64,000 nucleotides of DNA, taken from contig CAKOJN010000005.1 of the NCBI GenBank assembly GCA_934090685.1, positions 62,001 to 126,000 of the forward strand. The letters run 5' to 3'. Every line of letters begins with the position of its first letter. The stretch's first letter is position 1. This stretch comes from an uncultured Bacilli bacterium (GTDB taxonomy: Bacteria; Bacillota_I; Bacilli_A; RF39; UBA660). The position numbers and the translations under genes are program-made. The notes under the pieces are model-generated. The model saw nothing but the letters and a program-made list of their open reading frames with translations, was not told the origin of the DNA and made no database searches. Shown here in pieces: positions 42,593 to 50,768 of the stretch.

Positions 42593-42614
42593 AAAAAGAA
42601 CTATTAATTAGTTC
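42593..42614 (-). terminator. hairpin/terminator just after the variable region
   Basis: GAACTA-ATTAA-TAGTTC followed by five T, 7 nt after the stop codon at 42621. It ends the pilin-like gene and lies where DGR targets often have a hairpin. Confidence 0.8.
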
Positions 42615-42620
42615 AATTTA

Positions 42621-43790
42621 TTACCCAATTCGGAAAGCTGGAGAAACGCCGCTGGTAATATTAGCAATATGGTAGCCCCAAATACCATTATAGTAGACAT
42701 CGTAGAAAGTGTAATTAATGTTAGAACCGGCCGAGCGGAGCCACCAGTAAGATGCAGATCCTGCACTGTTATTTTTTATTGCTTTAGAATATTTACCACT
42801 TTCAGTCGTTACTCCTTCATAATAGTCTAATTGTCTAGTTTTATCTCTTGCACTATCATAAACAATAGTATTAGATGTACCATTTTCCCATACTTCTGCT
42901 GTTGAAAGTAAGTATAAATAATCTTCTGTTATAAAATCTTTTTCTCCACTTGTCCTTCCATGTCCTGATCTGATTGCAACTTTTGATATTACTTTTTTTA
43001 ATTCATTGTCTAGTGAATTATAAATATTATCATTTAAATATTCTCTCATACTACTTTCTTGCCATCCACCCACGTTAGTATTTGTTGAGTTCATGACATG
43101 TGAATCAATTACATCAGCAAATTCAACTACAAAACCACATGCACTTTGTGAGAAAAATTCATCATAATTATTTTTATCATTTTTGTCACATGTTTCTGGT
43201 GCTTTTAAATTTGCTAGTCTTACAGTAAAGTCTTTTCCATTTACTTTTACTGTTTTAGTATCTCCCACTTTATATGGACAATTTTCTTCGTTATTAACAC
43301 AATTCTTAGCGTTGCTTGCTATTACCACCCAAGAGTCTTTATCAAATGATACTGCTGGTAGTGGTGTTTGTGATGTACTTGCTTTACATTCAAATTTATA
43401 TCCAGATGGTACATCTTTTAAGTCAGTACTCTTTAAATCAGTTATCTTTTTGCCTGATGGTAATTCTGCTATCCACTCTCCATTTGATACCTTCATACTT
43501 TTAACTGAACCATCAGTATTTAAGAGTACACAATATTGAAGATCCCTTCCTGTCATCTCTAATTTAGTATCATCTTCTGAACTGATATAAGTTAGTTTAT
43601 TTCCTTTCATAGTTTCAGATATGTATTTTTTAGATACTTCACTGTAAATTGTTTTTGCTTCAGTTAAGAAACTATTCTTTTTAGCATTATTATATAGTTT
43701 GATTACATTTGGTAATGCTATTATAACAAGTATTGCAAGTATTGCAATTACTGCTAGTAATTCTACTAATGTAAATCCTTTATTTTTCAT
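42621..43790 (-). CDS. prepilin-type protein with C-terminal lectin-like variable domain, candidate DGR target
   Basis: 389 aa. Prepilin leader KNKGFTLVELLAVIAILAIL (cleavage after Gly, Glu at +5), nearly identical to the pilin at 24767. A pilin-like domain runs to ~140. From ~145 a DUF6273/formylglycine-enzyme-like (C-type-lectin) domain begins: WVVIASNAKNCVN, GGWQESSMREYLNDNIYNSL, DYLYLLSTAEVW and the end YWWLRSAGS...GVSPAFRIG. The last 42 residues look like a retroelement-diversified variable region (separate entry). It would be displayed on a pilus or the membrane as a binding protein. Expression comes from a promoter with a poly-G spacer. Confidence 0.85.
   Translation of the reverse strand: MKNKGFTLVELLAVIAILAILVIIALPNVIKLYNNAKKNSFLTEAKTIYSEVSKKYISETMKGNKLTYISSEDDTKLEMTGRDLQYCVLLNTDGSVKSMKVSNGEWIAELPSGKKITDLKSTDLKDVPSGYKFECKASTSQTPLPAVSFDKDSWVVIASNAKNCVNNEENCPYKVGDTKTVKVNGKDFTVRLANLKAPETCDKNDKNNYDEFFSQSACGFVVEFADVIDSHVMNSTNTNVGGWQESSMREYLNDNIYNSLDNELKKVISKVAIRSGHGRTSGEKDFITEDYLYLLSTAEVWENGTSNTIVYDSARDKTRQLDYYEGVTTESGKYSKAIKNNSAGSASYWWLRSAGSNINYTFYDVYYNGIWGYHIANITSGVSPAFRIG
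42622..42765 (-). other. candidate DGR variable region (VR)
   Basis: Codons here differ sharply from the rest of the window: TGG-TGG-CTC-CGC-TCG-GCC-GGT near the 5' side and AGC-GGC-GTT...CGA-ATT-GGG at the 3' side; 18 of 30 bases at 42721-42750 are G or C. Between these constant blocks the residues Asn, Ile, Asn, Tyr, Thr, Tyr, Asp, Tyr, Tyr, Asn, Ile, Gly, Tyr, His, Ile, Asn, Ile are all encoded by codons ending in T or C that derive from AAT/AAC by changes at the first two bases. This is the adenine-mutagenesis pattern of DGR reverse transcriptases. Template and reverse transcriptase are not in the window. Confidence 0.75.
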
Positions 43791-43832
43791 TTTATCTTAC
43801 TCCTTTACTATTACTTTACTTAGTATACTTGC

Positions 43833-43864
43833 ATTATAGCATAATCACCCCCCCCCCTAGTCAA
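43833..43864 (-). promoter_or_regulatory. promoter with ten-G spacer, probable phase-variable switch
   Basis: On the minus strand TTGACT (43859-43864) and TATAAT (43833-43838) are separated by 20 nt, of which ten are a pure G run (43848-43857). Loss of three G would give the ideal 17-nt spacing. It lies 43 bp upstream of the prepilin-type gene start. This is the only long G/C homopolymer I see in the window. Confidence 0.8.
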
Positions 43865-43934
43865 TTTACATATGATTGACATCCGGTTAAGTATAGAACT
43901 AACTTCTCGGTAATAATGATTATAAAGTAGATGA

Positions 43935-44765
43935 TTATTCAATCCTATTTTTTATTTTAAAATTATCTCTTTCTATTTCTTTTAGACTCTTGTCTGGAGT
44001 TGGTAAATCCTCTGGCAAAGTTCCACCATTTTTAATAATAACTTCTCTAATATTTTTTCCAATATTAAAATGTGTTTCATTAGCAGTTTTTTCTAATTTT
44101 ACATTATCTTTTTTAAGTTTTTGTTCTGTCTGAGATATTCTAAATAAGTTTGCTATTAATTCATCGCTACCCATGTTATCAAGTATATCTTCCCTATATC
44201 TAAGTCCTTTTCTTTTAGCAATATCATTTGCAGTTTCTCCGTTGTATAATCCTTTATATCCACTATTATGAAATCTATCAAAGTTCTTAACCCCTGCGTT
44301 TTTAGCAGCAATATTTAATGAATAGTTTCCTTTTCTTGTTAGGTTTCTTTGATATAGTCTTTTTTCATCTTCAGGAAGACTACTATACTCTTTTTCACTT
44401 AGCTCTTGACGCCTTGTTTGTATTGCAAAATAAGTTTGAGCATGGGCGATTACTTTCTTTCTAGAATCACCATTTTGTGCGATTAAATAACAAGCATAAC
44501 GTGATAACTTATAATCTATTTGACTCCTCTTTGCACCTGATCCAATTTGAACCATTTTTCCCACTTGGGAAAAATGGTCTAATACCACATAATCACTTTG
44601 CTTACAAGCAATTGTTGCCTCTTTAATTGCATTACAAAACTTATCCCATCTTTTATATCCTAAAGTCATTTGTAATTCACGAGCATACCAAAATTCACTT
44701 CCATTTTCATCAATATGTTTTATATCTTTAAATAGTCTTTCTGTATATTCTTTTAATTCATTCAT
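43935..44765 (-). CDS. dinD: DNA-damage-inducible protein D (DinD-like)
   Basis: 276 aa. BRO-N/KilA-like N-terminal part (EFWYARELQMTLGYKRWDKFCNAIKEA) and the DinD-specific DYKLSRYACYLIAQNGDSRKKVIAHAQTYFAIQTRRQEL. In enteric bacteria DinD is SOS-induced and modulates RecA; here it may be mobile or defence-linked. ATG 44765 has AAGGGAG upstream; the longer frame from 44876 runs through the promoter-like element. A small hairpin (44784-44798) lies in the leader. Confidence 0.9.
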   Translation of the reverse strand: MNELKEYTERLFKDIKHIDENGSEFWYARELQMTLGYKRWDKFCNAIKEATIACKQSDYVVLDHFSQVGKMVQIGSGAKRSQIDYKLSRYACYLIAQNGDSRKKVIAHAQTYFAIQTRRQELSEKEYSSLPEDEKRLYQRNLTRKGNYSLNIAAKNAGVKNFDRFHNSGYKGLYNGETANDIAKRKGLRYREDILDNMGSDELIANLFRISQTEQKLKKDNVKLEKTANETHFNIGKNIREVIIKNGGTLPEDLPTPDKSLKEIERDNFKIKNRIE

Positions 44766-44798
44766 GTTTTTTTTCTCCCTTCTAGAGGTTATCCCTCT

Positions 44799-44834
44799 AT
44801 TATAATAATTAGTTATAAAAAGAAAAAACACTTC
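44799..44834 (-). promoter_or_regulatory. GAAGTG...TATAATA element, copy upstream of dinD
   Basis: Minus strand: GAAGTGTTTTTTCTTTTTAT, then AACTAATTAT and TATAATA. Nearly identical to the copy before yhcG. Confidence 0.65.
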
Positions 44835-44948
44835 TTTTTTTTGAAACTTTTTAATTAATTTTAAATATTCTATCAATTACCTAAAGTAGTTATGTTAATA
44901 ATTAATGATTTTCAGACTTGAGACTAACTTCTTTATAAAAATTTTGCA

Positions 44949-44978
44949 TAAAAAAATCTAACTAAACTACAGTTAGAT
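44949..44978 (-). terminator. distal terminator after hup
   Basis: ATCTAACT, 7-nt loop, AGTTAGAT, then six T on the minus strand. Confidence 0.8.
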
Positions 44979-45056
44979 AATCTTTGTTATTACATTCTAT
45001 TATAAAATTTTTATTTATAAAATCTATTAATACAAATCTTACTTTTTCAACATAAT

Positions 45057-45083
45057 AAAAAAAGCCATGAATCAGGCTTTCTT
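45057..45083 (-). terminator. proximal terminator of hup
   Basis: AAAGCC-TGATTCAT-GGCTTT followed by T run. Confidence 0.85.
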
Positions 45084-45088
45084 TATTA

Positions 45089-45361
45089 CTAGTTTAAAGC
45101 GTCTTTTAATTTGCTTCCAGCTTTAAATGATGCAACTACTTTTGCAGGAATTTTAATAGGTTCTTTAGTTAATGGATTAATACCATCTCTTGCTTCTCTT
45201 TTTTTAGCAGCAAATGTACCGAATCCTACTAATGCAACTTTTCCTTCTTTCTTAAGTCCAGTTGTGATTCCTTCAAATGTAGCATCTAATGCTCTTTGAG
45301 CGTCAGCTTTAGTTAATCCGGCTTTAGCAGCAACGAATTCTACTAATTCAGTTTTACTCAT
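45089..45361 (-). CDS. hup: DNA-binding protein HU
   Basis: 90 aa, the standard HU length. SKTELVEFVAAKAGLTKADAQRALDATF, GFGTFAAKKREARDGINPLTKEPIKIPA and a C-terminal FKAGSKLKDALN. It binds and bends DNA as a dimer. ATG 45361 has GGGAGGTAATTACA upstream; the longer frame is not needed. Confidence 0.97.
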   Translation of the reverse strand: MSKTELVEFVAAKAGLTKADAQRALDATFEGITTGLKKEGKVALVGFGTFAAKKREARDGINPLTKEPIKIPAKVVASFKAGSKLKDALN

Positions 45362-45421
45362 TGTAATTACCTCCCATTTAAACATCATTTGTTTTCTTCT
45401 TGATATGATGTTTACATATTA

Positions 45422-45449
45422 ATTGTAGCATAACTACTTGAAAAATCAA
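45422..45449 (-). promoter_or_regulatory. hup promoter
   Basis: TTGATT (45444-45449), a 16-nt spacer, and TACAAT (45422-45427) on the minus strand. Confidence 0.7.
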
Positions 45450-45481
45450 GCAAAATAAATGTTTTTTTACAAATTATACAC

Positions 45482-47509
45482 TTATTTCTTATCTTTATCA
45501 CATTCTGGACAAATTATACTATCTTTCTTAGTGACTAAAAGTCCATTACATTTAGGGCAAATCTCTCCATTTGGTTTATCCCATAGTGCATACTTACATT
45601 TAGGAAAATTATTACATCCATAGAATGTTTTACCTTTACGAGTAGTTTTTTCTATTATTTTACCACCACACTTAGGACAGTCACACACCTCAATTACTTG
45701 TTTTTCTTCTTTTTTAATATATTTACATTCCGGATAATTTGAACAAGCAACAAACTTTCCAAACTTTCCACTCCTAATAACTAATGGGTTTCCACATTCA
45801 GGACACATCTCTCCAGTTTCTTCAGGAGATACCTTTTCCATTTCTTTAAATGCTTGGTTTAGTAATGGTTCAAAATCTTTATAGAATTTATCTAATACTT
45901 TATACCAAACAAGTTTACCATCAGCGATTAAATCTAAGTCATTTTCCATATCAGCAGTATAATTAACATTTATTATTGATGAGAAAAATTCCTGTAATTT
46001 ATCTGTTACTGTTATACCAGTATCAGTTGGATAAAACTTCTTATCTTTTATGGTTACATACTTTCTTTCTTTTAATACGCTTATTATCTTAGCATATGTA
46101 CTTGGTCTACCTATTCCTAGTTTTTCCATCTCAGCAATTAATTTAGCTTCTGTATATCTTGGCTTAGGTTCTGTAAAGTGTTGTGTCTTGTATGTGTTAG
46201 AGCACACTAATACCTTAGATTTATAATTTTGAAAATCAGGTAATATACTATCTGTGTTATCTTCATAATCTTTATAAACTTTTAAATATCCATCAAATAC
46301 TAATACTTGACCTGTTGCTCTAAAAAGATAATTATTATTTTCTAAATCAACTACAGTTGCTTCTACTTTAGCATCTGACATTAATGAACTTAGAGTTCTA
46401 ATGTATATTAAGTTATATAATTTATATTCTTCTGGTTTTAAATATTTTTTAATAGACTGTGGTGTTCTTTTAATACTTGTAGGTCTTATAGCTTCATGAG
46501 CATCTTGTACATTATCTTTTTTCTTAGTACTTTTAGTATACCCTACATATTCTTTACCATAATTATCAGTTATATATTTTTTAGTTTCGTTTACAAATAA
46601 ATCAGATAGTCTAATAGAGTCAGTTCTCATATATGAAATTAAACCTACTGTTTCATTTTCTAAAGTTACTCCTTCATATAACTTTTGTGCTATAGACATT
46701 GTCTTAGAAGCAGGATAGCCTAGTTTAGTAGATGCCATTTGAGTAAGAGTACTAGTTGTAAATGGAAGTTTACTTTGTTTATTCTTAAGTTTTTTATCTA
46801 CTGAAACAATATTATATGCGTTAGATAAACTATTTAATATATCATCTGCTTCTTTAGATGATTTTATTTCAATATCTTCACCTTTATATTTTTTTAAGTC
46901 AGCTTTAAAATCTTTAAAATCAGCTGTTATAGTATAATATTCTTCTTTTATAAAAGATAATATTTCTCTTTCTCTATCGACAATAAGTTTTAAAGCAACA
47001 CTTTGTACTCTACCTGCACTACTTCCTTCAGTTTTACTTCTCATAAGTTTACTTAATCTAAATCCAATTATTCTATCTAATATTCTTCTTGATTCTTGAC
47101 TATGTACAAGTTCAGTATCAATATTTCTAGGATGTTTAAATGCCTCTTTAATCGCAGGCTCAGTTATTTCATTAAATACTACTCTTCCATATTTACCATC
47201 TTTAAGACCTAATGCTTCTTTTAAATGCCAACTAATAGCTTCTCCTTCTCTATCAGGGTCTGTTGCTAAAATAACATTATCACTATTTTTAGCCTCTTTT
47301 TTAAGTTCATTTAATAATTTAGTCTTACCCTTCATAGTAATATAATTTGGCTTGAAATTATCCTCTAAATCAACTCCTAAACCATATTTACCAGTTGTTG
47401 ATAAATCACGAACATGTCCCTTACTAGATAATACTTTATAATCATGTCCTAAATATTTTTCAATAGTTTTACTTTTACTAGGACTCTCTACTATAACTAA
47501 ATTTTTCAT
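45482..47509 (-). CDS. topA: DNA topoisomerase I
   Basis: 675 aa from ATG 47509 (AAAGAGGATATT upstream). Toprim LVIVESPSKSKTIEKYLG and ATDPDREGEAISWHL, active-site Tyr in ISYMRTDSIRLS, and three C-terminal four-Cys zinc ribbons (CPECGNP, CPKCGGK, CPKCNGL). Relaxes negative supercoils. A TTG at 47566 with AGGAGG 9 nt upstream could give a 694-aa form. Two promoter-like sites precede these two starts. Confidence 0.96.
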   Translation of the reverse strand: MKNLVIVESPSKSKTIEKYLGHDYKVLSSKGHVRDLSTTGKYGLGVDLEDNFKPNYITMKGKTKLLNELKKEAKNSDNVILATDPDREGEAISWHLKEALGLKDGKYGRVVFNEITEPAIKEAFKHPRNIDTELVHSQESRRILDRIIGFRLSKLMRSKTEGSSAGRVQSVALKLIVDREREILSFIKEEYYTITADFKDFKADLKKYKGEDIEIKSSKEADDILNSLSNAYNIVSVDKKLKNKQSKLPFTTSTLTQMASTKLGYPASKTMSIAQKLYEGVTLENETVGLISYMRTDSIRLSDLFVNETKKYITDNYGKEYVGYTKSTKKKDNVQDAHEAIRPTSIKRTPQSIKKYLKPEEYKLYNLIYIRTLSSLMSDAKVEATVVDLENNNYLFRATGQVLVFDGYLKVYKDYEDNTDSILPDFQNYKSKVLVCSNTYKTQHFTEPKPRYTEAKLIAEMEKLGIGRPSTYAKIISVLKERKYVTIKDKKFYPTDTGITVTDKLQEFFSSIINVNYTADMENDLDLIADGKLVWYKVLDKFYKDFEPLLNQAFKEMEKVSPEETGEMCPECGNPLVIRSGKFGKFVACSNYPECKYIKKEEKQVIEVCDCPKCGGKIIEKTTRKGKTFYGCNNFPKCKYALWDKPNGEICPKCNGLLVTKKDSIICPECDKDKK

Positions 47510-47584
47510 AATATCCTCTTTCTTCTTCACACAAATAATATTATATTGTATTATTTTTTTTGTCAAGATTTTTTACCTCCTATT

Positions 47585-47617
47585 ATTATAATATACCACA
47601 AAAATGAAAAACACTTC
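47585..47617 (-). promoter_or_regulatory. GAAGTG...TATAATA element, copy upstream of topA
   Basis: Minus strand: GAAGTGTTTTTCATTTTTGT, GGTATAT, TATAATA, then AGGAGG. Confidence 0.6.
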
Positions 47618-47635
47618 AAAAAAATAAAATTTCAT

Positions 47636-47662
47636 AAAAAAAGAGTTCTTATTTGAACTCTA
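47636..47662 (-). terminator. terminator of coat protein gene
   Basis: AGAGTTC-AAATAA-GAACTCT followed by T run; overlaps the stop codon region. Confidence 0.85.
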
Positions 47663-48085
47663 TACACATTCTACAAATGTATCATTTAAACATCTTATAC
47701 TACATAAACAATTACAATCCATAGTGAACAAAGAATCAGTTGACACATAAGGATATAATGAAGTACTATCAGGATTTGTAGTTAATACTCTAAAAGTACA
47801 ACAACATCCATCAACTTTTTCTACTCTAAATACTGTACTAGTAGTAGTTTCAGTATCACTTCTACTTATTGGCATAGCCCATGGTGTACCATTGCTTGAA
47901 CAAGTATATAATTGAATTGGACGAGTATTACATATTACACAGTTAGTCCCACCACCTAATGCAGGTCTATCGCAAGTAAGTAAACATCCATCTGGACAAG
48001 CATTTGATTGTAGTACATTTATTACTTGTAATATTTCCATAATACAGTTATCACAAGTGCTACAGTTATTCTCTTTATTACACAT
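47660..48085 (-). CDS. CotY/CotZ-like Cys-rich spore coat protein
   Basis: 141 aa with 18 Cys or so. N-terminal CNKENNCSTCDNCIMEILQ, CPDGCLLTCDRP, and the family signature TVFRVEKVDGCCCTFRVL near residue 100, matching CotZ/CotY (FFRVE-GCCATLRLL type). In Bacillus these form the outer crust or exosporium through disulphides. ATG 48085 has GGAGTGGATTAT upstream. A clear sign of sporulation. Confidence 0.85.
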   Translation of the reverse strand: MCNKENNCSTCDNCIMEILQVINVLQSNACPDGCLLTCDRPALGGGTNCVICNTRPIQLYTCSSNGTPWAMPISRSDTETTTSTVFRVEKVDGCCCTFRVLTTNPDSTSLYPYVSTDSLFTMDCNCLCSIRCLNDTFVECV

Positions 48086-48210
48086 ATAATCCACTCCTTT
48101 ATTTCTATTCATTAATAAGTTATGAAATTAAAGAGATTTTGTTTACATATTTTTCCCAATTTAAAAGAACTATTTTATTCTTAATAATAGTTCTTCACTC
48201 TTTTAAAGAA

Positions 48211-49482
48211 TTATATCTTCGATTTTTTCTTCATCTTAAGATTATTATTCTGAATAACAGATAAATTCATATTATAAATTAACTCTAATATTTCACTAGT
48301 TTCATATTCCCTATCAAAATCTATTTCTGTATCAGTAATACCTTCTTTATGTAGAGAATCAATATATAGCAATATTGATTTTTTTAGTTCATTAAAATAA
48401 CTCTCTTCAATCATAACCCTATCAGTATTAGTATTATATTTAGTAACTAATGTATATAATCCAGCAAGTTTCTCAATAATGCTTTTTTGTTCTTGCAATT
48501 GATAATCATCACGTCTATTTAGAAAATAATTTGTTATAACATCTAATGAATAAATATCAAGTTGTTCTTCCACTTCTTCATTATTCATAAAACTATTTAA
48601 GTAAGATGATAGTTCTTTTTCTAAATATTTTTTTAAATCTTCTCCTGTTAATAATTTAAATTCTATCTCTTTTCTTAAATTTAATAATGTATTTTTGTCT
48701 AATGGACTTAAAGATGATAAGCTTTTTAATTGATCATATATTCCTTTATAATCTTCATATATACTATAATTCTTTTTCATTAATTTGTTTAATAATATTT
48801 CAATATCTTCCATTAGAGATACTTCTTCACTTAAAGTTAATTTATCTTCTGGCGTAGTCATAACAACATCGTCTAACATAGCATTATCATCAGCAAGTGA
48901 ATTTATTTTATTTTTATTAACTTTTTCAATGTAATTACGCACATCATTTATGCTAGCAGGTTCCAAAGAGTCTACAGCTCCAACAACATTTGCAGCAGAA
49001 AATCCTGGGTGTTTCATTAAATTAATTTTAATAGCAACATATGCAGTACCTTTATTAGTAGTAAGTTCCATTTTTTCTATTTCATATCCAAATATAGGGA
49101 AAAGTCTTCCAGTAGAGATTTCTTTTAAGTATTTATTTCCATTTTTATCTTTTTCAATTGTTCCAATAATTTTTTCTTTGTCATCACCAAAAAATGTAGT
49201 GGAAGAAATATTTATATTTAATATTTTTGATAAAGCATTAAAACATGGATCATTTTTGTCGATATTAAATAATGCAGTATTTTTATTCATCATTGCAGTA
49301 TTTTTATTCATCATTATTAAATTACCTAATCTTGCTTGTAATAATTTAATGTCTTGTTCGTTTTTTTCAAATGCAATTTTTTGATAAAATTGAAAACCAA
49401 GTGAATTATATTTACCTATTTCCCTACCAATGCAAGCTTTATGCACATAACTCACTAATCGTATTTTATAATTTACTGCCAT
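48211..49482 (-). CDS. hypothetical protein with in-frame 21-bp repeat
   Basis: 423 aa, soluble. Residues 1-175 are mixed (KIRLVSYVHKACIGREIGKY...), then a long helical acidic part to the end with several leucine-rich stretches. A seven-residue unit MMNKNTA occurs twice in tandem near residue 57. No family recognised. It is a single-gene unit between coat and yhcG genes. Confidence 0.7.
   Translation of the reverse strand: MAVNYKIRLVSYVHKACIGREIGKYNSLGFQFYQKIAFEKNEQDIKLLQARLGNLIMMNKNTAMMNKNTALFNIDKNDPCFNALSKILNINISSTTFFGDDKEKIIGTIEKDKNGNKYLKEISTGRLFPIFGYEIEKMELTTNKGTAYVAIKINLMKHPGFSAANVVGAVDSLEPASINDVRNYIEKVNKNKINSLADDNAMLDDVVMTTPEDKLTLSEEVSLMEDIEILLNKLMKKNYSIYEDYKGIYDQLKSLSSLSPLDKNTLLNLRKEIEFKLLTGEDLKKYLEKELSSYLNSFMNNEEVEEQLDIYSLDVITNYFLNRRDDYQLQEQKSIIEKLAGLYTLVTKYNTNTDRVMIEESYFNELKKSILLYIDSLHKEGITDTEIDFDREYETSEILELIYNMNLSVIQNNNLKMKKKSKI
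49273..49314. repeat. two tandem 21-bp repeats inside coding sequence
   Basis: TGCAGTATTTTTATTCATCA plus T, repeated exactly twice; encodes MMNKNTA twice. Confidence 0.9.
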
Positions 49483-49525
49483 ACTTTCACTTCCTTAGTT
49501 CTATATGATAACATAATTTAAAGAG

Positions 49526-50398
49526 TTATTCTACTAAAATGTATTTTCTTTCAATTATCCTAGTATCACTACAGTATTCAATAACATATTTATTCTCTTT
49601 CTTACAAAGAATTATTCCAATAGTTTTATCTTGATTAAATTTTCTTAAATGAGCATCTATATAATTCATATATATTTGTATTTGTCCTATGTGTTCATTT
49701 TTTAGTTCAACTACTACACAACAGTTATAATCAATATTAAACAAAAGTAGATCTATGTAATTATATCTATCTCCTAATTTGATTTTATATTCATTTTTTA
49801 TAAATGTAAATCCATTACCAAGTTCTTCTAAAAATGTTGGTATATCTTCAAGTATAATTTTTTGTAATAGTTTTTCTGATACATTCTCATAATTTTTATT
49901 TGTCTTAATAACAACCGGATTCTTTACAAGTTCAGTTAATTTGCATGACTCATTACTTATAAGTTTTTCTTTTGTAGATTCAGGCAATCTTTCATATTCT
50001 TTGGATTTAATTTTTTCTCTTAACTGTCTAATACTTATATTTTTATTTTCTACAATTTTAATATAATACTTAATTTCGGTTATATCTTTGATTGATAAAA
50101 GTTCAACATAATGATTGTATGATAATTTTGGCGACAGTGTCGCCAATTTTTGAATGAGTAAATAAAATTTTTTCATCTTGTTTAAATAAGAAACATCATA
50201 CTTATTATTCAGTTTTTGACTTAGTCTTATCGAATACTCTTTAAGTATACTTTTTCCATAACGTTTCCCAGCTTCACTAAGCATTTTACCAACATTATAA
50301 TAAGTATTTAAATCACTTCTATTTTTACTATAATCTTTTGCTTTTTTAGTTATCTCATTATTTATTAATTCTTTTTTGATTTTATTATAATAGTTCAT
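49526..50398 (-). CDS. yhcG: YhcG/DUF1016-family PDDEXK nuclease
   Basis: 290 aa. N-terminal DUF1016 helical part (LNTYYNVGKMLSEAGKRYGKSILKEYS) and C-terminal PD-(D/E)XK nuclease (RYNYIDLLLFNIDYNCCVVVELKNE, catalytic Asp and E-x-K, then QIQIYMNYIDAHLR). Members occur in defence islands and near restriction genes. Its upstream region holds the same element as dinD. Confidence 0.88.
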   Translation of the reverse strand: MNYYNKIKKELINNEITKKAKDYSKNRSDLNTYYNVGKMLSEAGKRYGKSILKEYSIRLSQKLNNKYDVSYLNKMKKFYLLIQKLATLSPKLSYNHYVELLSIKDITEIKYYIKIVENKNISIRQLREKIKSKEYERLPESTKEKLISNESCKLTELVKNPVVIKTNKNYENVSEKLLQKIILEDIPTFLEELGNGFTFIKNEYKIKLGDRYNYIDLLLFNIDYNCCVVVELKNEHIGQIQIYMNYIDAHLRKFNQDKTIGIILCKKENKYVIEYCSDTRIIERKYILVE

Positions 50399-50410
50399 TT
50401 ATTTCCTCCT

Positions 50411-50446
50411 ATTATAATAATTAGTCATAAAAAGAAAAAACACTTC
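50411..50446 (-). promoter_or_regulatory. GAAGTG...TATAATA element, copy upstream of yhcG
   Basis: Minus strand: GAAGTGTTTTTTCTTTTTAT, GACTAATTAT, TATAATA, directly followed by GGAGG of yhcG. Confidence 0.65.
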
Positions 50447-50463
50447 TTTTTTTTAAAAAAATA

Positions 50464-50491
50464 TAAAAAAAAAGAACTAATTACTAGTTCT
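50464..50491 (-). terminator. terminator of rplU operon
   Basis: AGAACTA-GTAAT-TAGTTCT followed by nine T. Confidence 0.88.
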
Positions 50492-50768
50492 CATAAACAC
50501 TAACTTGTTTTTTATCTTTTCCTTTTCTTTCATACTTAACTATACCGTTAACTTTAGCATATAAAGTATGATCTTTACCCATTCCAGTATTTGTTCCAGG
50601 ATAGATTTTAGTTCCTCTTTGACGATAAATGATAGCTCCAGCTTTAGCAGTTTGACCATCGCTAAGTTTAGCACCTAGTCTACGACCAGCAGAATCTCTA
50701 CCATTCTTTGTAGAACCTACACCTTTTTTAGATGCGAATAATTGTATATTTAAATTCATTTTAATCAT
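50484..50768 (-). CDS. rpmA: ribosomal protein bL27 with Prp-cleaved N-terminal extension
   Basis: 94 aa. NIQLFASKKGVGSTKNGRDS shows the Firmicutes-type leader (cleavage before SKKG) followed by mature L27. The Prp protease is the gene just upstream, overlapping by 8 nt. The 50S peptidyl-transferase region needs the trimmed N terminus. ATG 50768 follows AAGGAGG at good distance; an internal ATG at 50759 is possible. Confidence 0.96.
   Translation of the reverse strand: MIKMNLNIQLFASKKGVGSTKNGRDSAGRRLGAKLSDGQTAKAGAIIYRQRGTKIYPGTNTGMGKDHTLYAKVNGIVKYERKGKDKKQVSVYEN

Larger units (their letters stand above)
44766..45088. other. dinD upstream region and hup downstream region
   Basis: No gene seen. 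From the left: dinD leader with hairpin AGAGG-TTATC-CCTCT (44784-44798), the recurrent GAAGTG element (44799-44834), and two terminators in the minus direction for hup at 44949-44978 (ATCTAACT/AGTTAGAT plus T6) and 45057-45083 (AAAGCC/GGCTTT plus T). Confidence 0.7.

Noticed and set aside
43183..43539. 118-aa plus-strand frame opposite the prepilin gene
   Set aside because: Antisense shadow of the coding strand, no ribosome site or homology.
44799..44876. N-terminal extension of DinD through the GAAGTG element
   Set aside because: The same sequence occurs before unrelated genes, so it is better explained as a regulatory element; ATG 44765 has its own ribosome site.
42870..45088. DGR reverse transcriptase or template next to the candidate target
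   Set aside because: The neighbouring genes are cca and dinD, and I found no A-rich near-copy of the variable region in the intergenic DNA.
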